Below are positions 1 through 7,254 of a DNA stretch of 40,399 bases, in pieces (the stretch's first letter is position 1; each line of letters starts with the position of its first letter). The DNA lies in contig BJUU01000023.1 in the NCBI GenBank assembly GCA_007988785.1, forward strand, positions 1-40,399. Reading direction: 5' to 3'. The stretch is from Agrococcus baldri (GTDB taxonomy: Bacteria > Actinomycetota > Actinomycetes > Actinomycetales > Microbacteriaceae). A program made the translations under genes and the position numbers. The notes beneath the pieces are model-generated. The model searched no databases, was not told the DNA's origin, and worked only from the letters and a program-made list of their open reading frames with translations.

Positions 1-2
1 AA

Positions 3-1289
3 CTAGTCGAAGTACCAGCCGATCGCGGTCGTCGGATGCGTCAGCCGCCATCCGACGTCGGGCCCGGCGAGCATGCCGTCGGTGCGCACCGGCACCTGCG
101 TCTGCTCGCCGTCGATGCCGAGCGCGCTGACGGTGCCGATCTCGCCGCGCGGTGCACCGACGGCGATGCCCGCCCCGGCGGCCTCTGCGGGCTGGAAGGC
201 GGGTGCCGGCAGGTGCTGGCCGAAGGCATCCGTCTGCAGCTCGGCGGCGGTCGCCGCCTGCACGCTGCCGCCCCACGGCGCTCGGTACTCGGCCACCGGC
301 GTGCCCTCCGGCAGCAGCGTGACGGTGCCGAAGTCGTCCCACAGGCTGTCGACGAGCGCGAGCATCGCCGCGTTCATCGCATCCTGCGTGACGACGCCGA
401 GGATGACGGCGACGGTGCGGCGCGGCTCGCCCTCGATGTCGCGCTCGGCGGTGACGAGCAGGTTGCGGCCCCACACGCGCAGGGTGCCGGTCTTGCCGCC
501 GTCGATGAAGCCGTCGCCCAGGATGGGGTTGGTGTTGGCGGCGCTGCCGCCGGGCACCGCAACCCGCTCCATGCCCATGCTCTGCAGCACGATCGGGTCG
601 GCGACGGCGAGCAGCGCGAGCTCGGTCATGTCGGCCGCGGTCGAGCGGCTCTCGAGCGACAGGCCGGAGGGGTCGTCGACGACCGTGTCGGCGAGGCCGT
701 GGCGCTCGGCCCAGTCGTTCGCCGCCGCCAGGTAGCCGTCGATCGAGCCGAAGGCCCAGTTCGCGAGCGACCACATGGCGTTGCCCGCCGAGTCGACGAT
801 CGACCACTCGATGAGGTCGCGCTGGCTCACCCGCATGCCGTCGAACACCTGCACGGTCGGTGCCGCATCGGCGATCGCGGCGCCGAGCGCGTTGATGTCG
901 GCGCGGCCGAGGGTGATCTCGGCGCCGCGATCGCTGCCCTCGATGGGGTGCTCCTCGAGCACCGTGAGCACGGTGACGAGCTTCGTCAGGCTCGCCATCG
1001 GCACGGCATCCTCGTCGCCCCAGCGCTGCTGCGTGCCGTCCATGCCGGCCACGGCGTAGCCGGCGGCGCGCGCGACGCCCTCGGGCCACGCGACCGACAC
1101 GGGCTCGCCGCTCGGCCGCGGCAGCGCGAGCGGGCTCGCCGCCACGCGCGGCGCCGGCGCGAAGGCGATGGCGGTCGTCGCGACGATCGCGACGATGAGC
1201 GTCAGCAGCACCGTCCACCGCAGCAGCAGCACGAGCGGATGCGGCCTGCGGCGCCGCTGGGAGGCGGCGGTCACGGCGGGCGCGTTCAC
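3..1289 (-). CDS. D-alanyl-D-alanine carboxypeptidase-like protein (membrane-anchored, peptidase S11 type)
   Basis: Predicted penicillin-binding-type D,D-carboxypeptidase (428 aa) that would trim the terminal D-Ala of peptidoglycan stem peptides outside the cell. An arginine-rich N-terminus (about 12-16) is followed by one membrane anchor (about 18-44) and a serine peptidase domain. The SxxK motif is SLTK (Ser100, Lys103) and the KTG motif is at 266-268. The SxN position reads S-A-G-N (167-170), so the Asn is not where the family normally has it; activity is therefore uncertain. The start is GTG 1289-1287, which overlaps the TGA of the upstream methyltransferase gene by 4 bases (GTGA), suggesting translational coupling. 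The stop codon lies at the very left edge of the window, so the gene is complete. Confidence 0.85.
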   Translation of the reverse strand: MNAPAVTAASQRRRRPHPLVLLLRWTVLLTLIVAIVATTAIAFAPAPRVAASPLALPRPSGEPVSVAWPEGVARAAGYAVAGMDGTQQRWGDEDAVPMASLTKLVTVLTVLEEHPIEGSDRGAEITLGRADINALGAAIADAAPTVQVFDGMRVSQRDLIEWSIVDSAGNAMWSLANWAFGSIDGYLAAANDWAERHGLADTVVDDPSGLSLESRSTAADMTELALLAVADPIVLQSMGMERVAVPGGSAANTNPILGDGFIDGGKTGTLRVWGRNLLVTAERDIEGEPRRTVAVILGVVTQDAMNAAMLALVDSLWDDFGTVTLLPEGTPVAEYRAPWGGSVQAATAAELQTDAFGQHLPAPAFQPAEAAGAGIAVGAPRGEIGTVSALGIDGEQTQVPVRTDGMLAGPDVGWRLTHPTTAIGWYFD

Positions 1290-2104
1290 GCGCGGCTCCG
1301 GAGCGCCCACATGGCGACGGCGGCGGAGGCGGCCACGTTGAGGGAGTCGACCCCGTGGTGCATGGGGATGCGCACCACCCGGTCGGCGGCGGCGATCGCG
1401 CGGGCGGAGAGGCCGGGGCCCTCGGAGCCGAACACGAGCGCGACGCGGTCGGCGGCCTCGGCGGCGTACTCGTCGAGGGTCACGGCGTCGTCGCGCAGCG
1501 CCATCGCCACGGTCTCGAAGCCCGCCGCGCGGAAGACCGGCCCGGCGGCCTCGAGCGAGTCGATGCGGGTCCACGGCACCTGCAGCACCGTGCCCATCGA
1601 CACGCGCACGCTGCGGCGGTAGAGCGGGTCGGCGCAGGTCTGCGTGACGAGCACGGCGTCGGCGCCGATCCCCGCGACCGAGCGGAACGCGGCACCGACG
1701 TTCGTGTGGTCGACGAGGCCGTCGAGCACCACGACGCGACGTGCGCGCTCGAGCAGCGCCGAGGCATCCGGCAGCTCCGGCCGCTGCATCGCGGCGAGCG
1801 CGCCCCGGTGCAGGTGGAAGCCCGTGAGCTGCTCGAGCACGGGCTCCTCGCCGACGAACACCGGCACCTCCGCCGTCGTCGGGTCGGCCGCGAGCACCGC
1901 CTCGACCTGCGGCAGCCAGCGCGGCGCGACGAGCACCGAGCGGGGCCGGTGGCCGGCCCGCAGGGCACGCTCGAGCACGGTCTGCGACTCGGCGATGTAG
2001 AGGCCGCGCTCCGGCTCGGTGCGGCGGCGCAGCGCGACATCGGTGAGCGCCACGTAGTCGTGCAGGCGGGGATCGTCGAGCGACTCGATCTCGATGATCT
2101 GCAT
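1286..2104 (-). CDS. RNA 2'-O-methyltransferase, TrmH/SpoU family
   Basis: SAM-dependent methyltransferase of the SPOUT/TrmH class (272 aa), acting on rRNA or tRNA ribose; the exact target nucleotide cannot be read from sequence. An N-terminal substrate-binding domain (about 1-110) precedes the knotted SPOUT domain. The three SpoU motifs are present: motif 1 around NVGAAFRSVAGIGADAV, motif 2 LVFGSEGPGLS, and motif 3 IPMHHGVDSLNVAASAA. The ATG has an AGGGGGAG-type ribosome site just upstream. The gene ends inside the start of the carboxypeptidase gene, so the two form a minus-strand pair. The sirtuin gene starts divergently about 70 bases away. Confidence 0.9.
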   Translation of the reverse strand: MQIIEIESLDDPRLHDYVALTDVALRRRTEPERGLYIAESQTVLERALRAGHRPRSVLVAPRWLPQVEAVLAADPTTAEVPVFVGEEPVLEQLTGFHLHRGALAAMQRPELPDASALLERARRVVVLDGLVDHTNVGAAFRSVAGIGADAVLVTQTCADPLYRRSVRVSMGTVLQVPWTRIDSLEAAGPVFRAAGFETVAMALRDDAVTLDEYAAEAADRVALVFGSEGPGLSARAIAAADRVVRIPMHHGVDSLNVAASAAVAMWALRSRA

Positions 2105-2160
2105 GCGTCGCTCCCCCTGTGCCGGCGCCACTCCACCGAGCTCCGAGCCTACCGGCGCAC

Positions 2161-2166
2161 TAGGGT
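2161..2166 (+). promoter_or_regulatory. -10 box (TAGGGT) for the sirtuin gene, predicted leaderless
   Basis: TAGGGT ends 7 bases before the GTG start at 2174. With the usual -10 to +1 distance, transcription would begin at or next to the start codon. No clear -35 is seen. The AGGG inside the box could also act as a weak ribosome site, so this is inference. Confidence 0.5.
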
Positions 2167-2173
2167 GGTGGCC

Positions 2174-2986
2174 GTGCTCGACACAGCCATCGACCTCCTG
2201 CGCGGACGTCGCATCGCGGTGCTCACCGGTGCCGGCATCTCGACCGACTCCGGCATCCCCGACTACCGCGGCGAGGGCGCACCGCGGCGCACGCCGATGC
2301 AGTTCGAGACCTTCCGCAGCAGCGAGGAGGCGCGCCGCCGCTACTGGGCTGGCAGCCACCTGGGCTGGCAGCGCTTCACCTCCGTGCAGCCCAACGACGG
2401 CCACCGGGCGCTCGCGCGCATGGAGGAGGCAGACCTCATCACCGGCATCGCCACGCAGAACGTCGACGACCTGCACGAGCGAGCCGGCTCGCGCGAGGTG
2501 GTGCACGTGCACGGGCGCATGCACACCGTCTCGTGCCTGCAGTGCGGGCGCACCTTCGACCGCGAGCGGATCGCCGCCGAGATCGAGCGGCTCAACCCGT
2601 GGATCGTGGTGCCCGAGCAGGTGCGGCTGCAGCCCGACGGCGACGTCGAGATCGACGCCTCGCAGGATTTCCGGGTGCCGCCGTGCCCCGTCTGCGGCGG
2701 CATGCTCAAGCCCGACGTGGTCTTCTTCGGCGAGATCGTGCCGCCGGCGGTGTTCGCCGCCGCGCGCGACACCATCGCGGCGGGGCAGGCGGTGCTGGTG
2801 GCCGGCTCGTCGCTGGTGGTCAACTCGGGCACGCGGCTGCTCGAGGTGGCGCGCCGCGCAGAGGTGCCGATCGTGATCGTCAACCGGGGCGAGACGAAGT
2901 GGGATGCGCGGGCCGCCGTGCGGGTCGAGGGCGGCACCTCCGAGGTGCTGACCGAGCTCGCCGACGCGCTCGTGGCTCCGTTTTGA
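2174..2986 (+). CDS. NAD-dependent protein deacylase, sirtuin (SIR2 family)
   Basis: Predicted cytoplasmic NAD+-dependent lysine deacylase (270 aa). The Rossmann motif GAGIST with DSGIPDYRG lies at about 19-33, TQNVDD at 94-99, and the catalytic His in HVHG at His113. A zinc-binding set is intact: Cys121-x2-Cys124 and Cys171-x2-Cys174. The pattern resembles class II (SIRT4-like) sirtuins. The GTG at 2174 is chosen because the -10-like TAGGGT sits 7 bases before it and because the protein then begins directly at the first helix. In-frame GTGs at 2165 and 2168 are possible but would leave no promoter or ribosome site. The stop codon is the first stem of a large hairpin terminator. Confidence 0.9.
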   Translation: MLDTAIDLLRGRRIAVLTGAGISTDSGIPDYRGEGAPRRTPMQFETFRSSEEARRRYWAGSHLGWQRFTSVQPNDGHRALARMEEADLITGIATQNVDDLHERAGSREVVHVHGRMHTVSCLQCGRTFDRERIAAEIERLNPWIVVPEQVRLQPDGDVEIDASQDFRVPPCPVCGGMLKPDVVFFGEIVPPAVFAAARDTIAAGQAVLVAGSSLVVNSGTRLLEVARRAEVPIVIVNRGETKWDARAAVRVEGGTSEVLTELADALVAPF

Positions 2987-3035
2987 GTCCGCAGCGCTCA
3001 ATGCCGCGCAGCGGCGTTGAGCGCGGAGGACTCAA
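2983..3035 (+). terminator. Large stem-loop terminator after the sirtuin gene
   Basis: Long imperfect hairpin that contains the sirtuin stop codon. TTGAGTCC at 2983-2990 pairs with GGACTCAA at 3028-3035, GCGCTCAA pairs with TTGAGCGC, and GCCGC pairs with GCGGC around a GCA loop. Only one 3-base internal mismatch and one G-U pair interrupt the stem. It lies between convergent genes and could stop transcription from both sides. No U-tract follows directly. Confidence 0.7.
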
Positions 3036-3063
3036 GGTCGCCCTTCGACGAGCTCAGGAGCCG
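3036..3063 (+). repeat. Dispersed junction repeat, copy A
   Basis: A 28-base block with the core TTCGACGAGCTCAGG. It matches the reverse complement of 37773-37800 at 27 of 28 positions. It lies between the convergent sirtuin and glycosyltransferase genes. It belongs to a repeat family found at every roomy convergent junction in this window. Confidence 0.75.
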
Positions 3064-3104
3064 GAGCGCGCCGCAGGCGCACGCGTCGCGAGACCCGCTG
3101 CGCC

Positions 3105-4169
3105 CTACGACCGCCCCGCCGCGACCTCCGCCAGGAACGCGCCCAACCGCTCGGCCGAGACGCGCCAGCTGAACCTCGCGGCCTGCTCGCGGGAGGCGCG
3201 CGACCGGGCCGCCCACTCCCCCTCGAGCGCGCGCACGGCGCGCGCGAGCGCATCCGCGTCGCCGACCGGGAAGAAGGCGGCCGCGTCGCCGCCGACCTCG
3301 CGGAAGATCGCCGTGTCGGCGACCACGACCGGCACGCCGAGGCTCATCGCCTCGAGCAGCGGGATGCCGAAGCCCTCCTCGTGCGAGGCGTGCACGAGCG
3401 CCGTGGCGCTGCGCAGCAGCTCGGCGTACGCGTCGTCGGAGACGCCGTCGTGGAAGACGAGGGATGCGCCTGCCGCGAGGCGCGCGAGCCGGTCACGGGT
3501 CGCCGTGTCGACGCGGCTGCACAGGTGCAGCTCGTAGCCCGGCAGCAGGGCGGTGGCGCGCACGAGCGTCTCGACATCCTTGTAGGGCATGAACGAGCCC
3601 ATGTAGACGAGCCGCCTCGTCGGCGGCCGGTCGTGGTCGACCGGCTCGGCCAGCGGTGCCGCGGCGTTGGGCACGATCGCGACCGGCCTGCGGGTGAGCC
3701 GGTGCCGCTCGATGAGGCCGCGGGTCGTCTCGCTGATCGTGACGACGCCGTCGGCGCCGTTCAGCAGCAGCCGCTGGGGCGCGTACGAGAGGTGGTAGAG
3801 CCGCCACAGCAGCCGCACGGGCGCCGGCAGGTCGCGCGGGGGCGCGGGGTGACGGTAGTAGATGAGGTCGTGCACGGTCGTCACGAGCGGCCAGGCACGG
3901 CCGATCGAGCCGATCGTCTGCATCGGCGAGTAGGCGACGTCGGCCGGCACCCGCCGCAGCCGCCAGGCGGTGAGCGGCTCGAGCGGGCCCGTCGGCGAGG
4001 GGCCCAGCACGTGCGGCAGCGCCGGCAGCATGGCGAGCTGCCGCTCGTCGCTGACGAGCATGGTGACGTCGTGGTCGAGGGCGAGGCCGGCGACCAGCTC
4101 TGCCGAGAAGCGCGAGATGCCGTCGTGGCGCGGGAACCGCACGTAGCGGCAGTCGAAGAGGATGCGCAC
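3105..4169 (-). CDS. Glycosyltransferase, GT-B fold, GT4 family
   Basis: Predicted retaining glycosyltransferase of 354 aa; the sugar donor and acceptor are unknown. The N-terminal half begins RILFDCRYV and has the G-I-S-R segment (17-20) typical of trehalose/mannosyl-type GT4 enzymes. The C-terminal half carries VYMGSFMPYKDVETLV (188-203) and the donor-site E-x7-E motif (Glu265, Glu273) within HEEGFGIPLLEA. The GTG start shares one base with the stop codon of the upstream hydrolase gene (TAGTG), so the two are probably translationally coupled. No polymerase, flippase or other cell-wall glycan genes are nearby, so the pathway cannot be inferred. Confidence 0.85.
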   Translation of the reverse strand: MRILFDCRYVRFPRHDGISRFSAELVAGLALDHDVTMLVSDERQLAMLPALPHVLGPSPTGPLEPLTAWRLRRVPADVAYSPMQTIGSIGRAWPLVTTVHDLIYYRHPAPPRDLPAPVRLLWRLYHLSYAPQRLLLNGADGVVTISETTRGLIERHRLTRRPVAIVPNAAAPLAEPVDHDRPPTRRLVYMGSFMPYKDVETLVRATALLPGYELHLCSRVDTATRDRLARLAAGASLVFHDGVSDDAYAELLRSATALVHASHEEGFGIPLLEAMSLGVPVVVADTAIFREVGGDAAAFFPVGDADALARAVRALEGEWAARSRASREQAARFSWRVSAERLGAFLAEVAAGRS

Positions 4170-5110
4170 TAGCGCTCCTCGGCCGGCGACGCCTCGGCGA
4201 GGAAGCGGCGGATGATCGCGGCCGCCTCGCGCGGGCGCTCGTAGTGCACGAGGTGTCCGACGCCCGTCAGCACGGCGAGCCGCGCGTCCGGGAAGCGCGT
4301 GCGCAGCCGGTGCTGGTGCTCGAGCGGCGTGATGTCGTCGCGGTCGGCCGCGATGAGCTGCACGGGCTGCGCGATCCGCGGCGCCACCTCGCCGACGGTG
4401 TGGCGGATGGAGGCGTCGAAGGCCTCGAGCACCGAGCGCCGTGAGGCGTAGCGCGAGAAGTAGCGGTCGTGCTGGTCGTGGATCCAGCGCGTCAGGGCCC
4501 GGTCGCGGGTCTTCACCATGAAGGCGCTCATGCCGCGCACGATCGGGGGCGCGCCCAGCAGCGCGAGCCCCGCGCGCTCCGGCAGCGCGGCGGCCGCGCG
4601 GTAGTAGCCCAGGGCGAGCAGCGAGCCGGCCCGGTTGGCGCCCGCGAGGGCGGGCGTGGCGATCGGGTTGACGAGCACGATGCGGCTCGCCTCGAGCCCG
4701 CCCGCCGCGGCGTGCGCGACGACGATCGAGCCGAAGGAGTGGCCGAGCACCGGCGCGCCGGGGGCCTCGGCGGCGACCAGCGCGCGCAACCACGCGGCGT
4801 AGGCGTCGATCGACGCGTGCGGCAGCGCATCCGTCTCGCCGAAGCCGGGCAGGTCGGGGATGATCACGCGCATGCCGGGCAGGTGCGCCGCGACCGGCTC
4901 GAGGCCGTGGTGATCGCCGCGGAAGCCGTGCACGAAGACGATCGGCGGCGCATCGGGCTCGCCGTACTCGAACACGGCGGTGCGCACGCCGCCGGCCGTG
5001 ACGGTGCGCCGGCGCTGCGGCATCCTCGCGAGCAGTCGCGCGTAGGGAGAGGGGACGCCGGGCTGCGGCGCGCTCGCGCGCTCGGCAGGGCTCGACGCAT
5101 CCACAGGCAC
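4169..5110 (-). CDS. Alpha/beta-fold hydrolase
   Basis: Alpha/beta hydrolase of 313 aa, substrate unknown. The oxyanion-hole strand is FVHGFRGDHHG (59-69), the nucleophile elbow is GHSFG with Ser125, the acid is in AADRDD (Asp256-Asp259), and His286 is in GVGHLVHYERP. It resembles lipase/esterase-type members more than dehalogenases, because the nucleophile is Ser. No signal peptide is seen, so it should be cytoplasmic. The start is GTG 5110-5108, six bases after a TAGGCT -10 box, which predicts a leaderless mRNA. A second GTG lies two codons further in. It is the first gene of a two-gene unit with the glycosyltransferase. Confidence 0.85.
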   Translation of the reverse strand: MPVDASSPAERASAPQPGVPSPYARLLARMPQRRRTVTAGGVRTAVFEYGEPDAPPIVFVHGFRGDHHGLEPVAAHLPGMRVIIPDLPGFGETDALPHASIDAYAAWLRALVAAEAPGAPVLGHSFGSIVVAHAAAGGLEASRIVLVNPIATPALAGANRAGSLLALGYYRAAAALPERAGLALLGAPPIVRGMSAFMVKTRDRALTRWIHDQHDRYFSRYASRRSVLEAFDASIRHTVGEVAPRIAQPVQLIAADRDDITPLEHQHRLRTRFPDARLAVLTGVGHLVHYERPREAAAIIRRFLAEASPAEER

Positions 5111-5116
5111 CCGCCG

Positions 5117-5122
5117 AGCCTA
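5117..5122 (-). promoter_or_regulatory. -10 box (TAGGCT) for the hydrolase gene, predicted leaderless
   Basis: TAGGCT read on the minus strand, 6 bases before the GTG start. It faces the exonuclease -10 box 25 bases away, so both divergent promoters share a very short region. No ribosome site fits between the box and the start. Confidence 0.55.
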
Positions 5123-5146
5123 CCCGCGCGTGTGGGCGGTCGCGGC

Positions 5147-5152
5147 TACCGT
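5147..5152 (+). promoter_or_regulatory. -10 box (TACCGT) for the exonuclease gene, predicted leaderless
   Basis: TACCGT followed by 6 bases and the ATG at 5159. There is no purine-rich ribosome site between them, which fits initiation on a leaderless message. Confidence 0.55.
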
Positions 5153-5158
5153 TGGCCC

Positions 5159-5890
5159 ATGACCGACACGCAGCTGCACCGCCCGATCCTCGAGGTGAGC
5201 GCCTCGGCGCCCGATCGCTGGATCGACCGGCTGGTCGTGTTCGACCTCGAGACCACCGGCGTCGACCCGGCGCAGGCGCGCATTGTCACCGCCTACGTCG
5301 GCGTGCTCGACGCGAGCGGCACCGTGCTCGAGGAGCGCAGCTGGATCGTCGACCCCGGCATCGAGATCCCCGAGGGCTCGATCGCCATCCACGGCATCAC
5401 CACCGAGCGCGCACGGGCGGAGGGGGCGGATGCGTCTGCCTCCGTGCGCGAGATCCGCGACGGGCTCGCGGGCTACCTCGCCCAGGGGCTCGCGGTGTGC
5501 GCGTTCAACGCCGCCTACGACATCTCGCTGCTCGACGCCGAGTGCAGCAGGCACGGCCACGAGCCGGGCCGCATGGTGCCGGTGATCGACCCGATGATCC
5601 TTGACCGGCACCTCGACCGGTTCCGGCGCGGCAAGCGCACGCTGCAGGTGGCGACCGAGGTGTACGGCGTCGAGCTGCTCGACGCGCACGACGCGAGCGC
5701 CGACGCCATCGCCGCGGGCCGCGTGGCGCAGGCGATGGCCGCGCGCTACGCCGAGCTGCGGATCGACCCGATCTCGCTGCACGAGCTGACGACCGCCTGG
5801 GCCGACGAGCAGGCGGCCGACTTCGAGGCCTTCCGGCGACGCACCGACCCGGCCTTCAGCGCCGGCCGCGGCTGGCCGCTCAGGGCGTAG
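5159..5890 (+). CDS. 3'-5' exonuclease, DnaQ-like DEDDh family
   Basis: Stand-alone DEDDh exonuclease of 243 aa, related to the proofreading subunit epsilon of DNA polymerase III. All four acidic positions are visible: Asp29 and Glu31 in FDLETTG, Asp121 in AFNAAYDISLL, and His177/Asp182 in HDASADA. It could edit or degrade DNA or RNA ends in the cytoplasm; no BRCT or helicase domain is attached. The last 50 residues are an extra helical tail. The ATG is selected by the -10 box six bases upstream. The gene ends at a 50-base tandem repeat. Confidence 0.88.
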   Translation: MTDTQLHRPILEVSASAPDRWIDRLVVFDLETTGVDPAQARIVTAYVGVLDASGTVLEERSWIVDPGIEIPEGSIAIHGITTERARAEGADASASVREIRDGLAGYLAQGLAVCAFNAAYDISLLDAECSRHGHEPGRMVPVIDPMILDRHLDRFRRGKRTLQVATEVYGVELLDAHDASADAIAAGRVAQAMAARYAELRIDPISLHELTTAWADEQAADFEAFRRRTDPAFSAGRGWPLRA

Positions 5891-5906
5891 GGCACGCGCC
5901 GCGCAC

Positions 5907-6013
5907 GACGAAGGTGCCTGTCCTGAGCCGCTCCGAGCGCGCAGCGCTCTGAGCGTGACGAAGGTGCCTGTCCTGAGCCGCTCCGAGCGCGCAGCGCTCT
6001 GAGCGTGACGAAG
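5907..6013 (+). repeat. Tandem duplication of a 50-base unit (junction repeat, copy B)
   Basis: Positions 5911-5960 and 5961-6010 are identical, and the flanks extend the period a few bases on each side. Each unit contains the hairpin GAGCGC-GCA-GCGCTC and the block CCTGAGCC...GACGAAGG. The second unit plus its right flank (5972-6016) matches the complement of 28431-28475 at 42 of 45 positions. It sits between the convergent exonuclease and rpmE2 genes. Confidence 0.85.
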
Positions 6014-6038
6014 GGCGCCAGGCCGAAGCCTGACGCCC
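6013..6038 (-). terminator. Rho-independent-like terminator of rpmE2
   Basis: On the minus strand an 11-base-pair stem (GGGCGTCAGGC with GCCTGGCGCCC, one G-U pair) closes on a TTCG loop, the very stable cUUCGg tetraloop. It starts 19 bases after the rpmE2 stop. There is no obvious U-tract, as is common in actinobacteria. Confidence 0.75.
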
Positions 6039-6056
6039 TCCGCGGGTGGGGCTGGA

Positions 6057-6305
6057 TCAGCCGCCGAAGCCCTTGTAGCGGTTCTTGAACTTCTCGACGC
6101 GACCGGCCGAGTCCATGATGCGCTGCTTGCCCGTGTAGAACGGGTGCGAGGCCGACGAGATCTCGACGTCGATGACCGGGTAGGTCTCGCCGTCGAGCTC
6201 GATCGTCTTGTCGCTCGTGACGGTCGAGCGCGTGAGGAACGTCTCGCCCGAGGCGAGGTCGCGGAACACGATCGGCTGGTAGTCGGGGTGGGTCTCGGTC
6301 TTCAT
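6057..6305 (-). CDS. rpmE2: 50S ribosomal protein L31 type B
   Basis: Ribosomal protein L31 of 82 aa in the zinc-independent (type B, C-minus) form. It begins [16 protein letters not shown] and ends with the basic tail [13 protein letters not shown]. No cysteine is present, so the zinc ribbon of type A L31 is missing; this is the defining trait of type B. In other bacteria this paralogue replaces zinc-bearing L31 under zinc starvation, often under Zur control, but I see no convincing Zur box here. A ribosome site AAGGAC lies at 6310-6315, four bases from the ATG. It is monocistronic, with a strong terminator behind it. Confidence 0.95.
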   Translation of the reverse strand: MKTETHPDYQPIVFRDLASGETFLTRSTVTSDKTIELDGETYPVIDVEISSASHPFYTGKQRIMDSAGRVEKFKNRYKGFGG

Positions 6306-6333
6306 GGCAGTCCTTGTGTCGCTCGGCGCGGAA

Positions 6334-6339
6334 AGTCTA
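6334..6339 (-). promoter_or_regulatory. Candidate -10 box (TAGACT) for rpmE2
   Basis: TAGACT on the minus strand, 28 bases before the ATG. This leaves a short leader that holds the AAGGAC ribosome site. A second candidate, TACACT at 6365-6370, would give a longer leader. No clear -35 accompanies either. Confidence 0.35.
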
Positions 6340-6396
6340 CGGCCAACGTGCGGGCCGACAGACGAGTGTATCAGTTCGGGTGCGTGCTCGGCGAGC

Positions 6397-7197
6397 TCAG
6401 CGCGCCGTCGTGCCGCGCTTCGCGCGCGCCCGCCAGCGGCCGTCCTCCTGCGCCACCTGCAGCGGCACGCCGAACGTGCTCGTGAGGTTGGCGTCGGTGA
6501 GCACCTCGGCGACCGGGCCGGCCGCCTGGATGCGGCCCTCGGCGAGCAGCATCACGTGGGTGAAGCCCGGCGGGATCTCCTCGACGTGGTGGGTGACCAT
6601 CACGATCGCCGGGGCCAGCGCGCTCGAGGCGTAGTCCTCGAGCGACTCGAGCAGCGACTCGCGCGAGCCCAGGTCGAGGCTGCCGGCGGGCTCGTCGAGC
6701 AGCATGAGCTCGGGGTCGGTCATCACGGCACGGGCGATCTGCACGCGCTTGCGCTCGCCGTCCGAGAGCGTGCCGAAGCTGCGGGTGGAGAGCTGCGTGA
6801 GATCCCAGGCCTCCATGACCTCTGCGGCGCGCTCGAGGTCGAGCGAGTCGTAGCGCTCGTTCCACCTGCCGGTGACGGCGTAGGCGGCGGTGAGCACCAC
6901 GTCGCCGACGCGCTCGTGCGGGGGCACGCGGCGGGCGAGGCCGGTGGCCGCGAGGCCGATGCGGGTGCGCAGCTCGAAGACGTCGACGCGGCCCACGCGC
7001 TCCCCCAGCACGTCGACGGTGCCGGAGCTCGGGTGCGTGCTCGCCGAGGCGAGCTGCAGGATGGTCGACTTGCCGGCCCCGTTCGACCCCAGGATCACCC
7101 AGCGGTCGGTCTCGTCGACCGTCCAGGAGATGGAGTCGAGGATGCGGTTGCCGTTCCGCACGTACGAGACGTCGGAGAGCTCGAGGACGCTGGCCAT
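6397..7197 (-). CDS. ABC transporter ATP-binding protein (lone ATPase, YlmA-like)
   Basis: Cytoplasmic ABC ATPase of 266 aa with a full motif set: Walker [10 protein letters not shown] (37-45), signature LSDGE (144-148), Walker B LMLLDEP with Asp168/Glu169, D-loop SLD, and the H-loop His in VTHH (203-204). The order and spacing resemble B. subtilis YlmA and molybdate/iron-type importer ATPases. No membrane or binding-protein gene is adjacent, so the partner and substrate are unknown. The start is taken at the ATG 7 bases after a TAGGCT -10 box. The signature has Asp where Gly is usual (LSDGE instead of LSGGE). Confidence 0.85.
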   Translation of the reverse strand: MASVLELSDVSYVRNGNRILDSISWTVDETDRWVILGSNGAGKSTILQLASASTHPSSGTVDVLGERVGRVDVFELRTRIGLAATGLARRVPPHERVGDVVLTAAYAVTGRWNERYDSLDLERAAEVMEAWDLTQLSTRSFGTLSDGERKRVQIARAVMTDPELMLLDEPAGSLDLGSRESLLESLEDYASSALAPAIVMVTHHVEEIPPGFTHVMLLAEGRIQAAGPVAEVLTDANLTSTFGVPLQVAQEDGRWRARAKRGTTAR

Positions 7198-7204
7198 GGA
7201 GGCG

Positions 7205-7210
7205 AGCCTA
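7205..7210 (-). promoter_or_regulatory. -10 box (TAGGCT) for the ABC ATPase gene, predicted leaderless
   Basis: TAGGCT on the minus strand, 7 bases before the ATG at 7197. The intervening bases CGCCTCC contain no ribosome site. Confidence 0.55.
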
Positions 7211-7254
7211 TCGAGCGGGGCGTGCGCTCCCGTGCTGGCGCGCGGGTGCCGCCG

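Noticed and set aside
5907-6013. CRISPR-like direct repeats
   Set aside because: Only two directly adjacent identical 50-base units without spacers, and no cas genes.
6397-7197. Defence or toxin-antitoxin module around the lone ABC ATPase, sirtuin and exonuclease
   Set aside because: A sirtuin, an exonuclease and a hydrolase occur close together, as in some anti-phage systems, but they lie in separate units with own promoters, have normal composition, and lack the usual partner domains.
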